Shown one piece after another: positions 41,891-50,362 of a stretch of DNA of 64,000 bases. The stretch is taken from assembly GCF_022662305.1 (NCBI RefSeq), contig NZ_JAKNQH010000001.1:930001-994000 (forward strand), in the 5' to 3' direction. The translations under genes were made by a program, and so were the position numbers. Numbering within the stretch: position 1 is the stretch's first letter; every line of letters starts with the position of its first letter. This DNA is from Sphingomonas sp. BAUL-RG-20F-R05-02 (GTDB lineage Bacteria > Pseudomonadota > Alphaproteobacteria > Sphingomonadales > Sphingomonadaceae). The notes under the pieces were generated by a model. That model was not told where the DNA came from and made no database searches. It saw only the letters and a program-made list of their open reading frames with translations.

Positions 41891-43753
41891 ATGCTCAATA
41901 TCAACGGTATCACGGTGCGCCTCGGTGGACGGACGATCCTCGACAATGCGTCCGCGGCGCTTCCCGGCAAGAGCCGCGTCGGGCTGATCGGCCGCAACGG
42001 CGCGGGCAAGTCGACACTGATGAAGGTGATGATCGGCTCGATCGACCCCGACAATGGCGAGATCGAGATGCCGCGCAAGACGCGCATCGGCTATCTCAAG
42101 CAGGACGCGCCGCAGGGCACCGCCACGCCGGTAGAAACCGTGCTCGCCGCCGATGTCGAACGCGCGTCGCTGCTGACCGAATCGGAAGCGTGCGAGGATG
42201 CCGACCGCCTCGGCGAAATCTACGAGCGGCTGGGCGCGATCGATGCCTATACCGCGCCGTCGCGCGCCTCCTCGATCCTGGTCGGGCTCGGCTTCGACGA
42301 GGAGATGCAGAACCGCCCGCTCGACAGCTATTCGGGCGGCTGGAAGATGCGCGTCGCGCTCGCCGCGCTGCTGTTCTCCGAGCCCGATCTGCTGCTGCTC
42401 GACGAACCGTCGAACCACCTCGACCTCGAAGCGACCTTGTGGCTCGAGAACTTCCTCAAGTCATACCCCAACATGATGGTCGTCATCAGCCACGAGCGCG
42501 ATCTGCTCAACAACGTGGTCGACACGATCCTCCACGTCGAGGGCGGCCGCGTCGCGATGTACTCGGGCAATTACGACAGCTTCGAACGGCAACGCGCCGA
42601 ACGCGCCGCGCAATTGGCGGCCGCGAAGGCGTCGCAGGACGCGCAGCGTGCGAAGCTGCAGGAATATATCGCCAAGAATTCGGCGCGCGCCTCCACCGCG
42701 AAACAGGCGCAGTCGCGCCAGAAGATGCTCGCTAAGATGCAGCCGATCGCATCGATGGCGGAAGACCCCACGCTGTCGTTCGAATTCCCCAGCCCCGACG
42801 AGCTGAAGCCGCCGCTCATCACGCTCGATATGGCGGCGGTCGGCTATAACGAGAAGCCGATCCTCCAGCGCCTCAACCTGCGGCTTGACCCCGATGATCG
42901 CGTCGCGCTGCTGGGGCGCAACGGCAACGGCAAGACCACGCTCGCCCGCCTGCTCGCCGCACAACTCGCCCCGCTCGATGGCGGGATGACTTCGAGCGGC
43001 AAGATGCGCGTCGGCTACTTCACCCAGTATCAGGTCGAGGAGCTTGACGGCAACGACACGCCGCTCGAAACCATGGTCCGCGTCATGCCCGGCAAGACCC
43101 CGGCGGCGGTACGCGCGCAGCTTGGCCGGTTCGGCTTCCAGGGCGACAAGGCGGTCACCAAAGTCGGCAAACTGTCGGGCGGCGAACGCGCCCGCCTCGC
43201 ACTCGCGCTCATCACCCGCGACGCCCCGCACATGCTGATCCTCGACGAGCCGACCAACCACTTGGACGTCGATGCGCGCGAGGCGCTGGTGCAGGCATTG
43301 AACGCCTATGACGGCGCGGTCATCCTCGTCAGCCACGATCGCCACATGGTCGAACTCACCGCAGACCGGCTGGTGCTGGTCGATAACGGCACGGCACGCG
43401 AATATAACGGCAGCATGGAGGATTACATCGCCTTCGTGCTGGCGGGCGATCCCACCAGCGGCGAAGGTGCCAAGAAGGCCAAGCCGGTCGACAAGGCCGC
43501 CGACGAGGCCCGCCGTCAGGCCGACGCGCTCAAGAAGCGCGCACACGAGGCGGAGGCGCTCGTCGCCAAGCTCACCCGCCAGCGCGACGCGATCGACCGC
43601 GCGATCGCCGATCCATCCGCCGCCGAGCCGTGGCTGGCGCGGATGAACGAACATGCCCGCAAGAAGGAACACGCGACGGTTTCGAAGAAGCTGGAAGCCG
43701 CCGAGGCGGTGTGGTTCGAGATCAGTGAATCGCTGGAGGGGATCGCGGCGTAA
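41891..43753 (+). CDS. ABC-F family ATPase
   Basis: A soluble 620-aa protein with two ABC domains and no membrane part. Walker A motifs are GRNGAGKST and GRNGNGKTT; signatures are YSGGWKMR and LSGGERAR; both Walker B motifs end in LLLDEPSNHLD and LILDEPTNHLD. A linker around residues 240-300 and a charged C-terminal coiled coil (from about residue 535) fit the Uup/YheS branch. ABC-F proteins act on the ribosome or in DNA-related processes. The start MLNINGITVRLGG is the family's usual N-terminus. Confidence 0.92.
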   Translation: MLNINGITVRLGGRTILDNASAALPGKSRVGLIGRNGAGKSTLMKVMIGSIDPDNGEIEMPRKTRIGYLKQDAPQGTATPVETVLAADVERASLLTESEACEDADRLGEIYERLGAIDAYTAPSRASSILVGLGFDEEMQNRPLDSYSGGWKMRVALAALLFSEPDLLLLDEPSNHLDLEATLWLENFLKSYPNMMVVISHERDLLNNVVDTILHVEGGRVAMYSGNYDSFERQRAERAAQLAAAKASQDAQRAKLQEYIAKNSARASTAKQAQSRQKMLAKMQPIASMAEDPTLSFEFPSPDELKPPLITLDMAAVGYNEKPILQRLNLRLDPDDRVALLGRNGNGKTTLARLLAAQLAPLDGGMTSSGKMRVGYFTQYQVEELDGNDTPLETMVRVMPGKTPAAVRAQLGRFGFQGDKAVTKVGKLSGGERARLALALITRDAPHMLILDEPTNHLDVDAREALVQALNAYDGAVILVSHDRHMVELTADRLVLVDNGTAREYNGSMEDYIAFVLAGDPTSGEGAKKAKPVDKAADEARRQADALKKRAHEAEALVAKLTRQRDAIDRAIADPSAAEPWLARMNEHARKKEHATVSKKLEAAEAVWFEISESLEGIAA

Positions 43754-43791
43754 CACCCGCCTCCTTCTGGACGAACCTCCGGGAAACACGC

Positions 43792-44250
43792 ATGACGGCC
43801 ACTACCCCCCGCATCCTCGTCGATGGCGACGCCTGCCCGGTCAAGGACGAGATCTACAAGGTCGCCTACCGCCGTGCGGTACCGGTGGTGATCGTCAGCA
43901 ACAGCCACTTCCGCATTCCCCAGCATCCGCTGGTCAGCCGCGTGGTGGTGTCGGACGGGTTCGACGCCGCCGACGACTGGATCGCCGAACAGGCGGATAG
44001 CGCGAGCGTCGTCGTCACCGCCGACATCCTGCTCGCCGATCGCGCGCTGAAGGCCGGCGCGACCGTGCTCGCCCCCACCGGCAAGCCGTTCACCGCCAGC
44101 TCGATCGGCGGGGCGATCGCCACCCGCGCGATCATGGCCGACCTGCGCGCCGGCGGCGACGTGATCGGCGGCCCAGCACCCTTCGCCAAGACCGACCGCT
44201 CGCGCTTTCTGCAAGCGCTCGACACCGCGCTAGTGAAGCTCGCCCGATGA
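43792..44250 (+). CDS. YaiI/YqxD (DUF188, UPF0178) family protein
   Basis: A 152-aa cytoplasmic protein with the conserved run ILVDGDACPVKDEIYKVAYR, an NYN/PIN-like acidic site, plus VVTADILLADRAL and SSIGGAIATR. The family is widespread and uncharacterised, possibly a nuclease fold. It starts 38 bases after the ABC-F gene and overlaps the next gene by four bases. Confidence 0.92.
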   Translation: MTATTPRILVDGDACPVKDEIYKVAYRRAVPVVIVSNSHFRIPQHPLVSRVVVSDGFDAADDWIAEQADSASVVVTADILLADRALKAGATVLAPTGKPFTASSIGGAIATRAIMADLRAGGDVIGGPAPFAKTDRSRFLQALDTALVKLAR

Positions 44251-44624
44251 GTGCCGATCTTGCCATCCGGACGCGCCGCGCCGCCTTCAACCGCGCGCTG
44301 GCGGAAGCGAACCTTGCCGCGATCGGACCTTTGCTGGCAGCGGACGTGATCCTCATTACCGGCACCGACAGCGCCGTCATCTCGGGTCGCAAGGCGCAGC
44401 TCGCGGCATGGAAACGCGAGTTCGCCGCGCCCTCGCGCACCATCTATACCCGCACGCCCGACACGGTCGTTGCCTCGTCCGTCGAACCGATCGCGCTCGA
44501 ACATGGCCATTGGCAAGGCGCCGTTGCAGGAACCGTGGTGGCGTCCGGTGCCTACTCCGCCAAGTGGCGTGCGACAGCCGGTGCGTGGGTCTTGGAGGCG
44601 GAGATCTACCTCACGCTTGCCTGA
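44247..44624 (+). CDS. SnoaL/NTF2-like protein (DUF4440-type)
   Basis: A 125-aa protein with the cone-shaped NTF2 fold pattern: an N-terminal helix (RRAAFNRALAEANLAAIGPLL), ADVILITGTDSAVISGRKAQLAAW and the C-terminal strands YSAKWRATAGAWVLEAEIYLTL. Such proteins are small-molecule binding domains or enzymes; no substrate is implied. It overlaps the DUF188 gene by four bases and ends the operon. Confidence 0.78.
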   Translation: MSADLAIRTRRAAFNRALAEANLAAIGPLLAADVILITGTDSAVISGRKAQLAAWKREFAAPSRTIYTRTPDTVVASSVEPIALEHGHWQGAVAGTVVASGAYSAKWRATAGAWVLEAEIYLTLA

Positions 44625-44753
44625 GGTCGATATAGCCGAAGAGCTAGTCCGATCCCGTTGCGACGAGCGCGAAAAGCCTGCGGTCTGACATAGGTGCAAG
44701 AACAGGCGGCTACGGTGATCCCGCGAGCTTGCCGGAAAACATCGGCAACCGTT

Positions 44754-45881
44754 TTAATCAGGGTGTCTGGCGATGACAGGAAGACTGCGCCTTGCGGAGT
44801 ACGCGGGCGGCAACTTGAACTTCACGCGCTGAACGCATCCCCGCTGCCCGGTGGCGCCCTCTGCCACGTGGGCGTTCATGAAGGCATCGCGCGCTACGGT
44901 ACCGAACATTTCATCCGGTTCCGACAGAAGCACCTTTACGTTCCCGACCGCACCCCACGGTGCCGTGTCATAACCGACGATCGCCACCCCTTCGATCCGA
45001 CGCCGCGCGAACGGCGTTGGATAAGCGCTTCCGTTTAGCAGGCCGGAGATCGACTTCGGGTCGACCATGCATCCGGGTTGATCTGCTGAACCGCCAGGTG
45101 CGTCGGCAGGCAAGTCGGGTGCAGGATGGTCGGTCACGTCCGACAGGTGGAAGTGGTACGTGCAGCCGCGGTAGCCAGGCCCGGGCGCATAGCGGTTCGC
45201 AAGCAAGGCATGACGCCCCGCTGCGTCCAGTTCTGCATCACCGGATGTTCCAAGAACACGCACATCGGCCGGCTTGCCGCGGGCATCAACGTCAAAGGCA
45301 AAGAACACCCAAGCGGGATCGCCGGAAATTGGCCGCATTTTTTCGAACGCCGGCAGGTTCAGCCGGCGGTATTGGCCCGGTTCCCGGGGGCAGGTTGATC
45401 CCGCAGGTCGCACCCGCTCGTACAGGCTTGGCGCGTTCCCCGCCGGCTCGGGCCGGCTTGCCAGTTCGTACAGGTCCGACATGGCCGCCGTTTCGATTGG
45501 ATCACATGACGCTTTATAGCGAATGGAGCATCTGTCGTGTGGGGCGCCGGCAGGGAAACGCGAGGCGGCAAGCGAGGGCGCGAGATCGCTCGCGTCGAAA
45601 TAATAGGTTGGTGGCGGAGTAGCATCGCGCCGGATCGTGCGCACGCGCCCTTGCCCATCGATTGCGAAATCGAACCGGTACGTCGGCGGCGGTGCCGCAT
45701 CGGAAACGGAACCGTACCGCGTCCAGACCGTCGTCCGCGGCCGGACAAGATCACCAGTCGCGACGGGACCGTTAGCGCACAAGATTTGCTCAACCTTAAA
45801 AGAAACGATCTCCGCGCGAGAATAGCCCGGCAGTGTCGGTGGCGCAGGAACGCTGAGTGAGGCGAGCAACGCGACAAGCAT
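44754..45881 (-). CDS. Secreted protein with repeated TonB-C-like modules
   Basis: A 375-aa protein with a short signal peptide (MLVALLASLSVPAPPTLPG). The middle segment WVFFAFDVDARGKPADVRVLGTSGDAELDAAGRHALLANRYAPG closely resembles the C-terminal domain of TonB energy transducers, including the small-residue/DAA pattern. A second, more degenerate copy seems to lie near the C-terminus (VGNVKVLLSEPDEMFGTVARDAFM). There is no N-terminal membrane anchor or proline-rich spanner, so it is not a working TonB. Paired cysteines suggest periplasmic disulfides. Function unknown. Confidence 0.7.
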   Translation of the reverse strand: MLVALLASLSVPAPPTLPGYSRAEIVSFKVEQILCANGPVATGDLVRPRTTVWTRYGSVSDAAPPPTYRFDFAIDGQGRVRTIRRDATPPPTYYFDASDLAPSLAASRFPAGAPHDRCSIRYKASCDPIETAAMSDLYELASRPEPAGNAPSLYERVRPAGSTCPREPGQYRRLNLPAFEKMRPISGDPAWVFFAFDVDARGKPADVRVLGTSGDAELDAAGRHALLANRYAPGPGYRGCTYHFHLSDVTDHPAPDLPADAPGGSADQPGCMVDPKSISGLLNGSAYPTPFARRRIEGVAIVGYDTAPWGAVGNVKVLLSEPDEMFGTVARDAFMNAHVAEGATGQRGCVQRVKFKLPPAYSARRSLPVIARHPD

Positions 45882-45932
45882 GCCTTGATCTCCGATCAAC
45901 GTAGCTCGAGTCGTCCCGCTACAGTTCGGAGT

Positions 45933-46421
45933 TTAGCGCGCGCATCGCCGCTCGTGAATGGCTTGAGATGGTGGATAGCTGCCGTTCGCTATTGCGGCGA
46001 GACGTGCGATCCGCGAGTCAGCGGCCCTATCGAGGCAGGTGAATTCGGCGCAGGCGAACTCAGGAGTTGGGGCTTGGGAAGCTTTAATGGCGCACAAGCG
46101 GCGTCTCTGCAGATCCCATCTCTGCTGCTCGATCTGGAGGCGCGACGAAGCACGCGAACCCTTTTTAGCATGGAGGTTTTTGAGCGTGAGCTGCAAACGG
46201 CGCTCTGTCTCGTCGTGGGCCGTTTCGGCGAGGCACAAAGTGTAAGGCCGCATGCCCTCGGGGGTCGGGTGCGTGCATTCCCGTGGCCCGATCTCAATTG
46301 GGCCTATTTGCCACGCATCCTCCGTTTTCGTGATGCCGGAACGGTAGGAACCTGCGGCCTGAGCATGAACTGAGGCCAACGACTGGATCAGGAGCAGCAC
46401 GACAAGAGCGGATCGGATCAT
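45933..46421 (-). CDS. LprI/DUF1311-like secreted protein
   Basis: A 162-aa protein with a signal peptide (MIRSALVVLLLIQSLASVHA). The mature sequence has ECTHPTPEGM, TLCLAETAHDETERRLQ, QQRWDLQRRRLCAI and FTCLDRAADSRIARL, the cysteine-helix-cysteine pattern of DUF1311, which includes the lysozyme-inhibitor LprI. A role in binding or inhibition at the envelope is possible but unproved. The gene is divergent from the M1 aminopeptidase and lies upstream of the TonB-C-like gene on the same strand. Confidence 0.75.
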   Translation of the reverse strand: MIRSALVVLLLIQSLASVHAQAAGSYRSGITKTEDAWQIGPIEIGPRECTHPTPEGMRPYTLCLAETAHDETERRLQLTLKNLHAKKGSRASSRLQIEQQRWDLQRRRLCAIKASQAPTPEFACAEFTCLDRAADSRIARLAAIANGSYPPSQAIHERRCAR

Positions 46422-46571
46422 AATTACCTGTAGGCGAGAGTTATGCTCATCGGGCGATGTCGGAAAGCAGGCAGCATCAGTCGCCAAACAAACACGAACA
46501 ATCATCATGGCACGTGCGCGCCGGCTGCAGCCCACTTTGCGCACGGCGCAAGACCGGATAGCATTGGCGCC

Positions 46572-48431
46572 ATGGTTCCAGCTCTTTTCGTACTCGCAGC
46601 CGCCGCGCCAGCATCGCTCCCCATCCCCGCTCCGATCCTCACCACGCCGCAAGCGCGGGACACGCTATCCTTTGCGCAACCTGAAACGGCGCGCGTTACG
46701 CATGTCGATCTCGATCTCACCGCCGACTTCGCCACGCAGCGCCTGAGCGGCACCGCCACGCTCGACATTCTCGCCAAACCGGGTGCCGACCGGATCGTTC
46801 TGGACGACGACGGGCTCGTCATCGCCCGCATCACAGACACCGACGGCCGCGCGCTGCCCTATACCGTCGGCGCGAGCGTCGCGGAAAAAGGCGCGCCGCT
46901 CACCGTTCGCATCGGCGCGGCGCGGCGGATCGTCGTCACCTACACGTCCGCGCCGAAAGCGAGCGCGCTGCAATGGCTGCCGCCTGCGCTCACCGCCGGC
47001 AAGTCCAAGCCGTTCCTGTTCAGCCAGGGCGAGCCGACCAACAACCGGAGCTGGATCCCCACGCAGGACAGTCCCGGTATCCGGCAGAGCTGGTCCGCGC
47101 ACATCACCGTCCCCGCCAGCATGATGGCGGTGATGAGCGCCAACCGCCTCACGCCTGAGGGCGAGCCTGCGGGCAAGGGTGAGAAGCGCTTCGCCTTCAA
47201 CATGCCGCATGCTGTGCCGCCGTATCTGATCGCGCTCGCGGTCGGCGATCTCGCGTTCAAGCCGCTCGGTCCCACTACCGGAATCTATGCCGAACCCGCC
47301 ACGCTGGCACGCGCCGCCGCCGAACTCGACGATACGCAGAAGATGGTGGCGGCGGCGAGTGCGCTGTACGGGCCGTATCGTTGGGGCCGCTACGACATCC
47401 TGATGCTGCCGCCGTCGTTTCCCTACGGCGGTATGGAGAACCCCACCCTCACCTTCGCTACGCCGACGATCCTGACCGGCGACAAGTCAAACGTCGACGT
47501 GATCGCCCACGAACTCGCGCATAGCTGGTCGGGCAATCTGGTCACCAACGCGACCTGGTCGGACGTCTGGCTGAACGAGGGTTTCACCACCTATTTCGAA
47601 AACCGCATCGACGAAGCGGTGTACGGAAAGGAGCGTGCGGCAACGCTGGCCGATCTGAGCTGGGATAACCTCCAACGGGATCTGAAGGGTGCCGGTGGAC
47701 CGGATGCACCTTCGACACGCCTACATGGCGACCCGAACGGCACCTACGGCGAGCTCGATTACAACAAGGGCGCGACCTTCCTGCGCACCATCGAGTACCG
47801 CGTCGGACGGGCGAAATGGGACGCGTATCTGCGCAGCTATTTCGATCGTCACGCTTTCCAGCCGCAGACGACCGCCGGCTTCCTTGCCGATCTGCGCGCC
47901 AATCTGATCCACGGCGATGTCGCGCTGGAGAAGGACCTGCAACTCGACCGCTGGGCCTACCAACCGGGCCTGCCCGACAATGCCGTCCATGTCCGTTCAG
48001 CGACTCTCGCGGCGATCGACACAAAGCTCGCCGCGTTCGACGCCGGTGCGCCCGCGACGTCGCTCGATAGGTCGAAATGGAGTACGCAGGAGTGGCTGCG
48101 CTTCCTTAACGGGCTGCCGCGCAAGCAGTCGCCCGCCCGGCTCGCCGAAATGGATTCGGCGTGGGGCCTGTCCAGATCGCCCAGCGCCTATATCGGCTTT
48201 GCGTGGTTCAGCCTTGCGATCTCCAATCACTACGACCCGGTGGTGCCGGCCTTGGATCATTATCTCCACACGATCGGGCGCGGGCTGTTCGTGTTCCCAC
48301 TGTACCGTGGGCTGATGGCGCAAGGCCCATGGGGTCAACCGATCGCTCGCCGCATCTTCGCGACCGCGCGCGCAACCTATCACCCGACGGTTGCCGCCGC
48401 ACTCGACAGCATCATCACCAAACCGTCTTAA
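46572..48431 (+). CDS. M1 family metallopeptidase (leukotriene A4 hydrolase/aminopeptidase type), exported
   Basis: Zinc aminopeptidase, 619 aa with a short signal peptide (MVPALFVLAAAAPASLP). The substrate motif GGMEN is at residues 286-290, the zinc site HELAHSWSGN at 313-322 and the third ligand E336 (WLNEGFTTYFE). The C-terminal helical domain follows the LTA4-hydrolase pattern. It probably trims peptides in the periplasm. ATG 46572 begins the signal peptide; an upstream in-frame extension is not convincing. Confidence 0.93.
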   Translation: MVPALFVLAAAAPASLPIPAPILTTPQARDTLSFAQPETARVTHVDLDLTADFATQRLSGTATLDILAKPGADRIVLDDDGLVIARITDTDGRALPYTVGASVAEKGAPLTVRIGAARRIVVTYTSAPKASALQWLPPALTAGKSKPFLFSQGEPTNNRSWIPTQDSPGIRQSWSAHITVPASMMAVMSANRLTPEGEPAGKGEKRFAFNMPHAVPPYLIALAVGDLAFKPLGPTTGIYAEPATLARAAAELDDTQKMVAAASALYGPYRWGRYDILMLPPSFPYGGMENPTLTFATPTILTGDKSNVDVIAHELAHSWSGNLVTNATWSDVWLNEGFTTYFENRIDEAVYGKERAATLADLSWDNLQRDLKGAGGPDAPSTRLHGDPNGTYGELDYNKGATFLRTIEYRVGRAKWDAYLRSYFDRHAFQPQTTAGFLADLRANLIHGDVALEKDLQLDRWAYQPGLPDNAVHVRSATLAAIDTKLAAFDAGAPATSLDRSKWSTQEWLRFLNGLPRKQSPARLAEMDSAWGLSRSPSAYIGFAWFSLAISNHYDPVVPALDHYLHTIGRGLFVFPLYRGLMAQGPWGQPIARRIFATARATYHPTVAAALDSIITKPS

Positions 48432-48539
48432 TGAGACCCTGTTCATAACCGCCGCAGAACGTATCGTGGCGCTCTATTTGCGTACGCATAGCGAAGCCTG
48501 AAGGCGCCTCGGGCCTAGGCCACTTCAAGTCTTCGGCTT

Positions 48540-48624
48540 TGGTGCGGGCGGTCGGGGTCGAACCGACACTCCTTTCGGAACGGGATTTTGAGTCCCGCGC
48601 GTCTACCAATTTCACCACGCCCGC
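48540..48624 (-). tRNA. tRNA-Leu (anticodon CAA)
   Basis: On the minus strand the 85-base sequence folds into a class II tRNA. The acceptor stem is GCGGGCG/CGCCCGC with discriminator A and an encoded CCA end. The D-loop has TGGTAGACGC, the anticodon stem-loop CGGGA-CTCAAAA-TCCCG gives anticodon CAA, a short variable arm follows, and the T-arm contains GGTTCGACCCC. Confidence 0.95.
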
Positions 48625-48865
48625 AAGGCAACCGGCTTAGCCGGACAGCGAAGCGCGGCCTATATGCAAAGCTGGCGCGGATTTCCAGAGCCAATCGAAA
48701 GATCGTGACGCTTACGTGCGTCATCGAGCGCGGCGGACGATCACCTCGCAATCATCGCTGAACTCATATTGTGCAACTGCGAACGCGATCTTCGCATTTG
48801 TCACGGCACCCTCGGCCGATCATATCGCCGGTGACGTTGCAATGCAGCAAACCCAGAGGTCTAAG
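48625..48865. other. Region upstream of tRNA-Leu without a visible gene
   Basis: This stretch should contain the promoter for the leftward tRNA gene. I see no convincing gene or hairpin. Together with the doubtful short frame that follows, it makes a gap of about 410 bases before the thioesterase gene. Confidence 0.4.
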
Positions 48866-48973
48866 ATGTTCACGCTTGTCTACCTGCTGCTCTCGATGCG
48901 GAGCAAAACCATGGTCGATGCCCCTAGCGCCGCCAACGATGCCGAAGCGCGGCAGGTTGCCCGCGCGGCCTGA
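48866..48973 (+). CDS. Doubtful short frame (35 aa)
   Basis: A short frame reading MFTLVYLLLSMRSKTMVDAP to a stop at 48973, with AGAGG six bases before its ATG. It could be a tiny membrane-associated peptide or chance. An ATG at 48842 would add eight residues. No neighbour supports a role. Confidence 0.2.
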   Translation: MFTLVYLLLSMRSKTMVDAPSAANDAEARQVARAA

Positions 48974-49034
48974 ACGTCTGTCCGGGCGGCAGCTTTGGGT
49001 ACCGGCAGGGCTGCAAGTATTTCGGCGCGGTTAT

Positions 49035-49469
49035 CTAGCCGAAGTCCGAACGCCGTTCTGACAGCAGCAGAGTCGACGTAGCGGAGGCATACAGCTTGTC
49101 ATCCGCCCCAAGCAGCTTCGCCTCGGTATAGGCGACCCGCTTGCCGAGCGACAATAACCGACCAACCGCGCGCACTTCACCAGACCGTGCGGTCAACGCG
49201 GCATGGTAGCTGATCTTGATCTCCAGCGTAACGCAATTCATCGCCACAGCGGTGGCGCTGCTTGCGGCGAGCCCGCAGGCGGAATCGAGCAGCGTTGCCG
49301 CAAACCCGCCGTGGACGATGCCAAGCGGGTTGTAATGCAATCCGCTCGGCGTAGCGGTAAAGACGACGTAGCCGTGCTCGACTTCGGCAAGGTCGATGTC
49401 GAGCAGTTCCATCATCGGCGGGCGTTCACCGGCCGCGATCATCGCGCGTATCTCGTCCAGCCCGCTCAT
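49035..49469 (-). CDS. PaaI-type hotdog thioesterase
   Basis: A 144-aa hotdog-fold acyl-CoA thioesterase. The motif HYNPLGIVHGGFAATLLDSACGLA is the PaaI/DUF4442-type active-site region, with the catalytic-type acid in LLDSA. The final strands GRLLSLGKRVAYTEAKL fit. It is the last gene of the beta-oxidation operon and overlaps the nitronate monooxygenase stop by four bases. It may release CoA from stalled intermediates. Confidence 0.9.
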   Translation of the reverse strand: MSGLDEIRAMIAAGERPPMMELLDIDLAEVEHGYVVFTATPSGLHYNPLGIVHGGFAATLLDSACGLAASSATAVAMNCVTLEIKISYHAALTARSGEVRAVGRLLSLGKRVAYTEAKLLGADDKLYASATSTLLLSERRSDFG

Positions 49470-50362
49470 GCACACGCCTCCCGATACTGCGCGATCAGCG
49501 TTGCGCACAGCGCGCGCGCCGGCTGTACCGCCTGCGCCGCGCCTACGCCGTGCCCCGCCGACCAGATCGACTTCCACGCGCGCGCTTCCTCGGCAAGCGA
49601 GAGGCCGCCATGCGCATCCGGCAGGGTCGCAGCGTCGAGGCTGGGCTTGAGGAAATTGGCGGCAACGCCGGTTACGCGGTCGGTATGGACGATATCGGCG
49701 GCGCGCGCGCCGATCATCATCGCCTTTTGCGCGTCGCTTGCCATGCTCTCCTCTGCCACGATGAAGTGGGAGCCGAGATAGGCGAGATCGGCGCCCATCA
49801 TCCGCGCGGCGGCGATGTGCCGCCCCTCGGTAATCGCGCCTGCCAACGCGAGCGGTCCGTCGAAGAACGACCGGATTTCCGCCACCAAGGCGAACGGGCT
49901 GAGCGTGCCGGCATGACCACCCGCACCCGCGCACACCGCGATCAGCCCGTCCGCGCCGGCGGCGACTGCCTTTTCCGCATGGCGGACGTTGATGACGTCG
50001 TGCAGCACGATGCCGCCGTACGAATGCACCGCCGCGACGATATCAGGCACCGCGCCAAGAGAGGTGATGACCACCGGCACCTTGTGCCCGACGATGCGGG
50101 CAAGATCGGCCTCCTGCCGGACGTTGCTCTTGTGGACGATCAGATTGATGCCGAATGGCGAGGCCTCGGCGCCCAGCCGGCTCTCTATCGCGTCCAGCCA
50201 GCGTTCGAGATCGTCACCCGTCCGCGCGTTGAGCGCCGGAAACGTGCCGAGCAGCCCCGCCGAGCAGCACGCCACCACCAGTTCCACGCCAGAAACGAGG
50301 AACATCGGCGCGACGATCGCCGGGATGGCGAGCCGCTCGGTCAGTACTGCCGGCAGCGTCAG
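49466..50362 (-). CDS. Nitronate monooxygenase / 2-nitropropane dioxygenase-like flavoprotein
   Basis: FMN-dependent TIM-barrel enzyme of the NMO/NPD family, 298 aa from the proposed start. IVAPMFLVSGVELVVACCSAG, SPFGINLIVHK, GAGGHAG and ITEGRHIAAARMMGADLAYLGS are family hallmarks. No ATG, GTG or TTG exists near the conserved N-terminus. CTG at 50362 fits best: it overlaps the preceding stop as CTGA, has GGAGG four bases upstream and gives TLPAVLTERLAIPAI. In fatty-acid operons these enzymes may act on nitronates or as enoyl reductase-like flavoproteins. Confidence 0.86.
   Translation of the reverse strand: MTLPAVLTERLAIPAIVAPMFLVSGVELVVACCSAGLLGTFPALNARTGDDLERWLDAIESRLGAEASPFGINLIVHKSNVRQEADLARIVGHKVPVVITSLGAVPDIVAAVHSYGGIVLHDVINVRHAEKAVAAGADGLIAVCAGAGGHAGTLSPFALVAEIRSFFDGPLALAGAITEGRHIAAARMMGADLAYLGSHFIVAEESMASDAQKAMMIGARAADIVHTDRVTGVAANFLKPSLDAATLPDAHGGLSLAEEARAWKSIWSAGHGVGAAQAVQPARALCATLIAQYREACA

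Noticed and set aside
48415..48618. Minus-strand open frame reading MVKLVDARDSKSRSERSVGS
   Set aside because: It is translation of the tRNA-Leu gene itself, a well-known false gene call; the tRNA fold explains the sequence.
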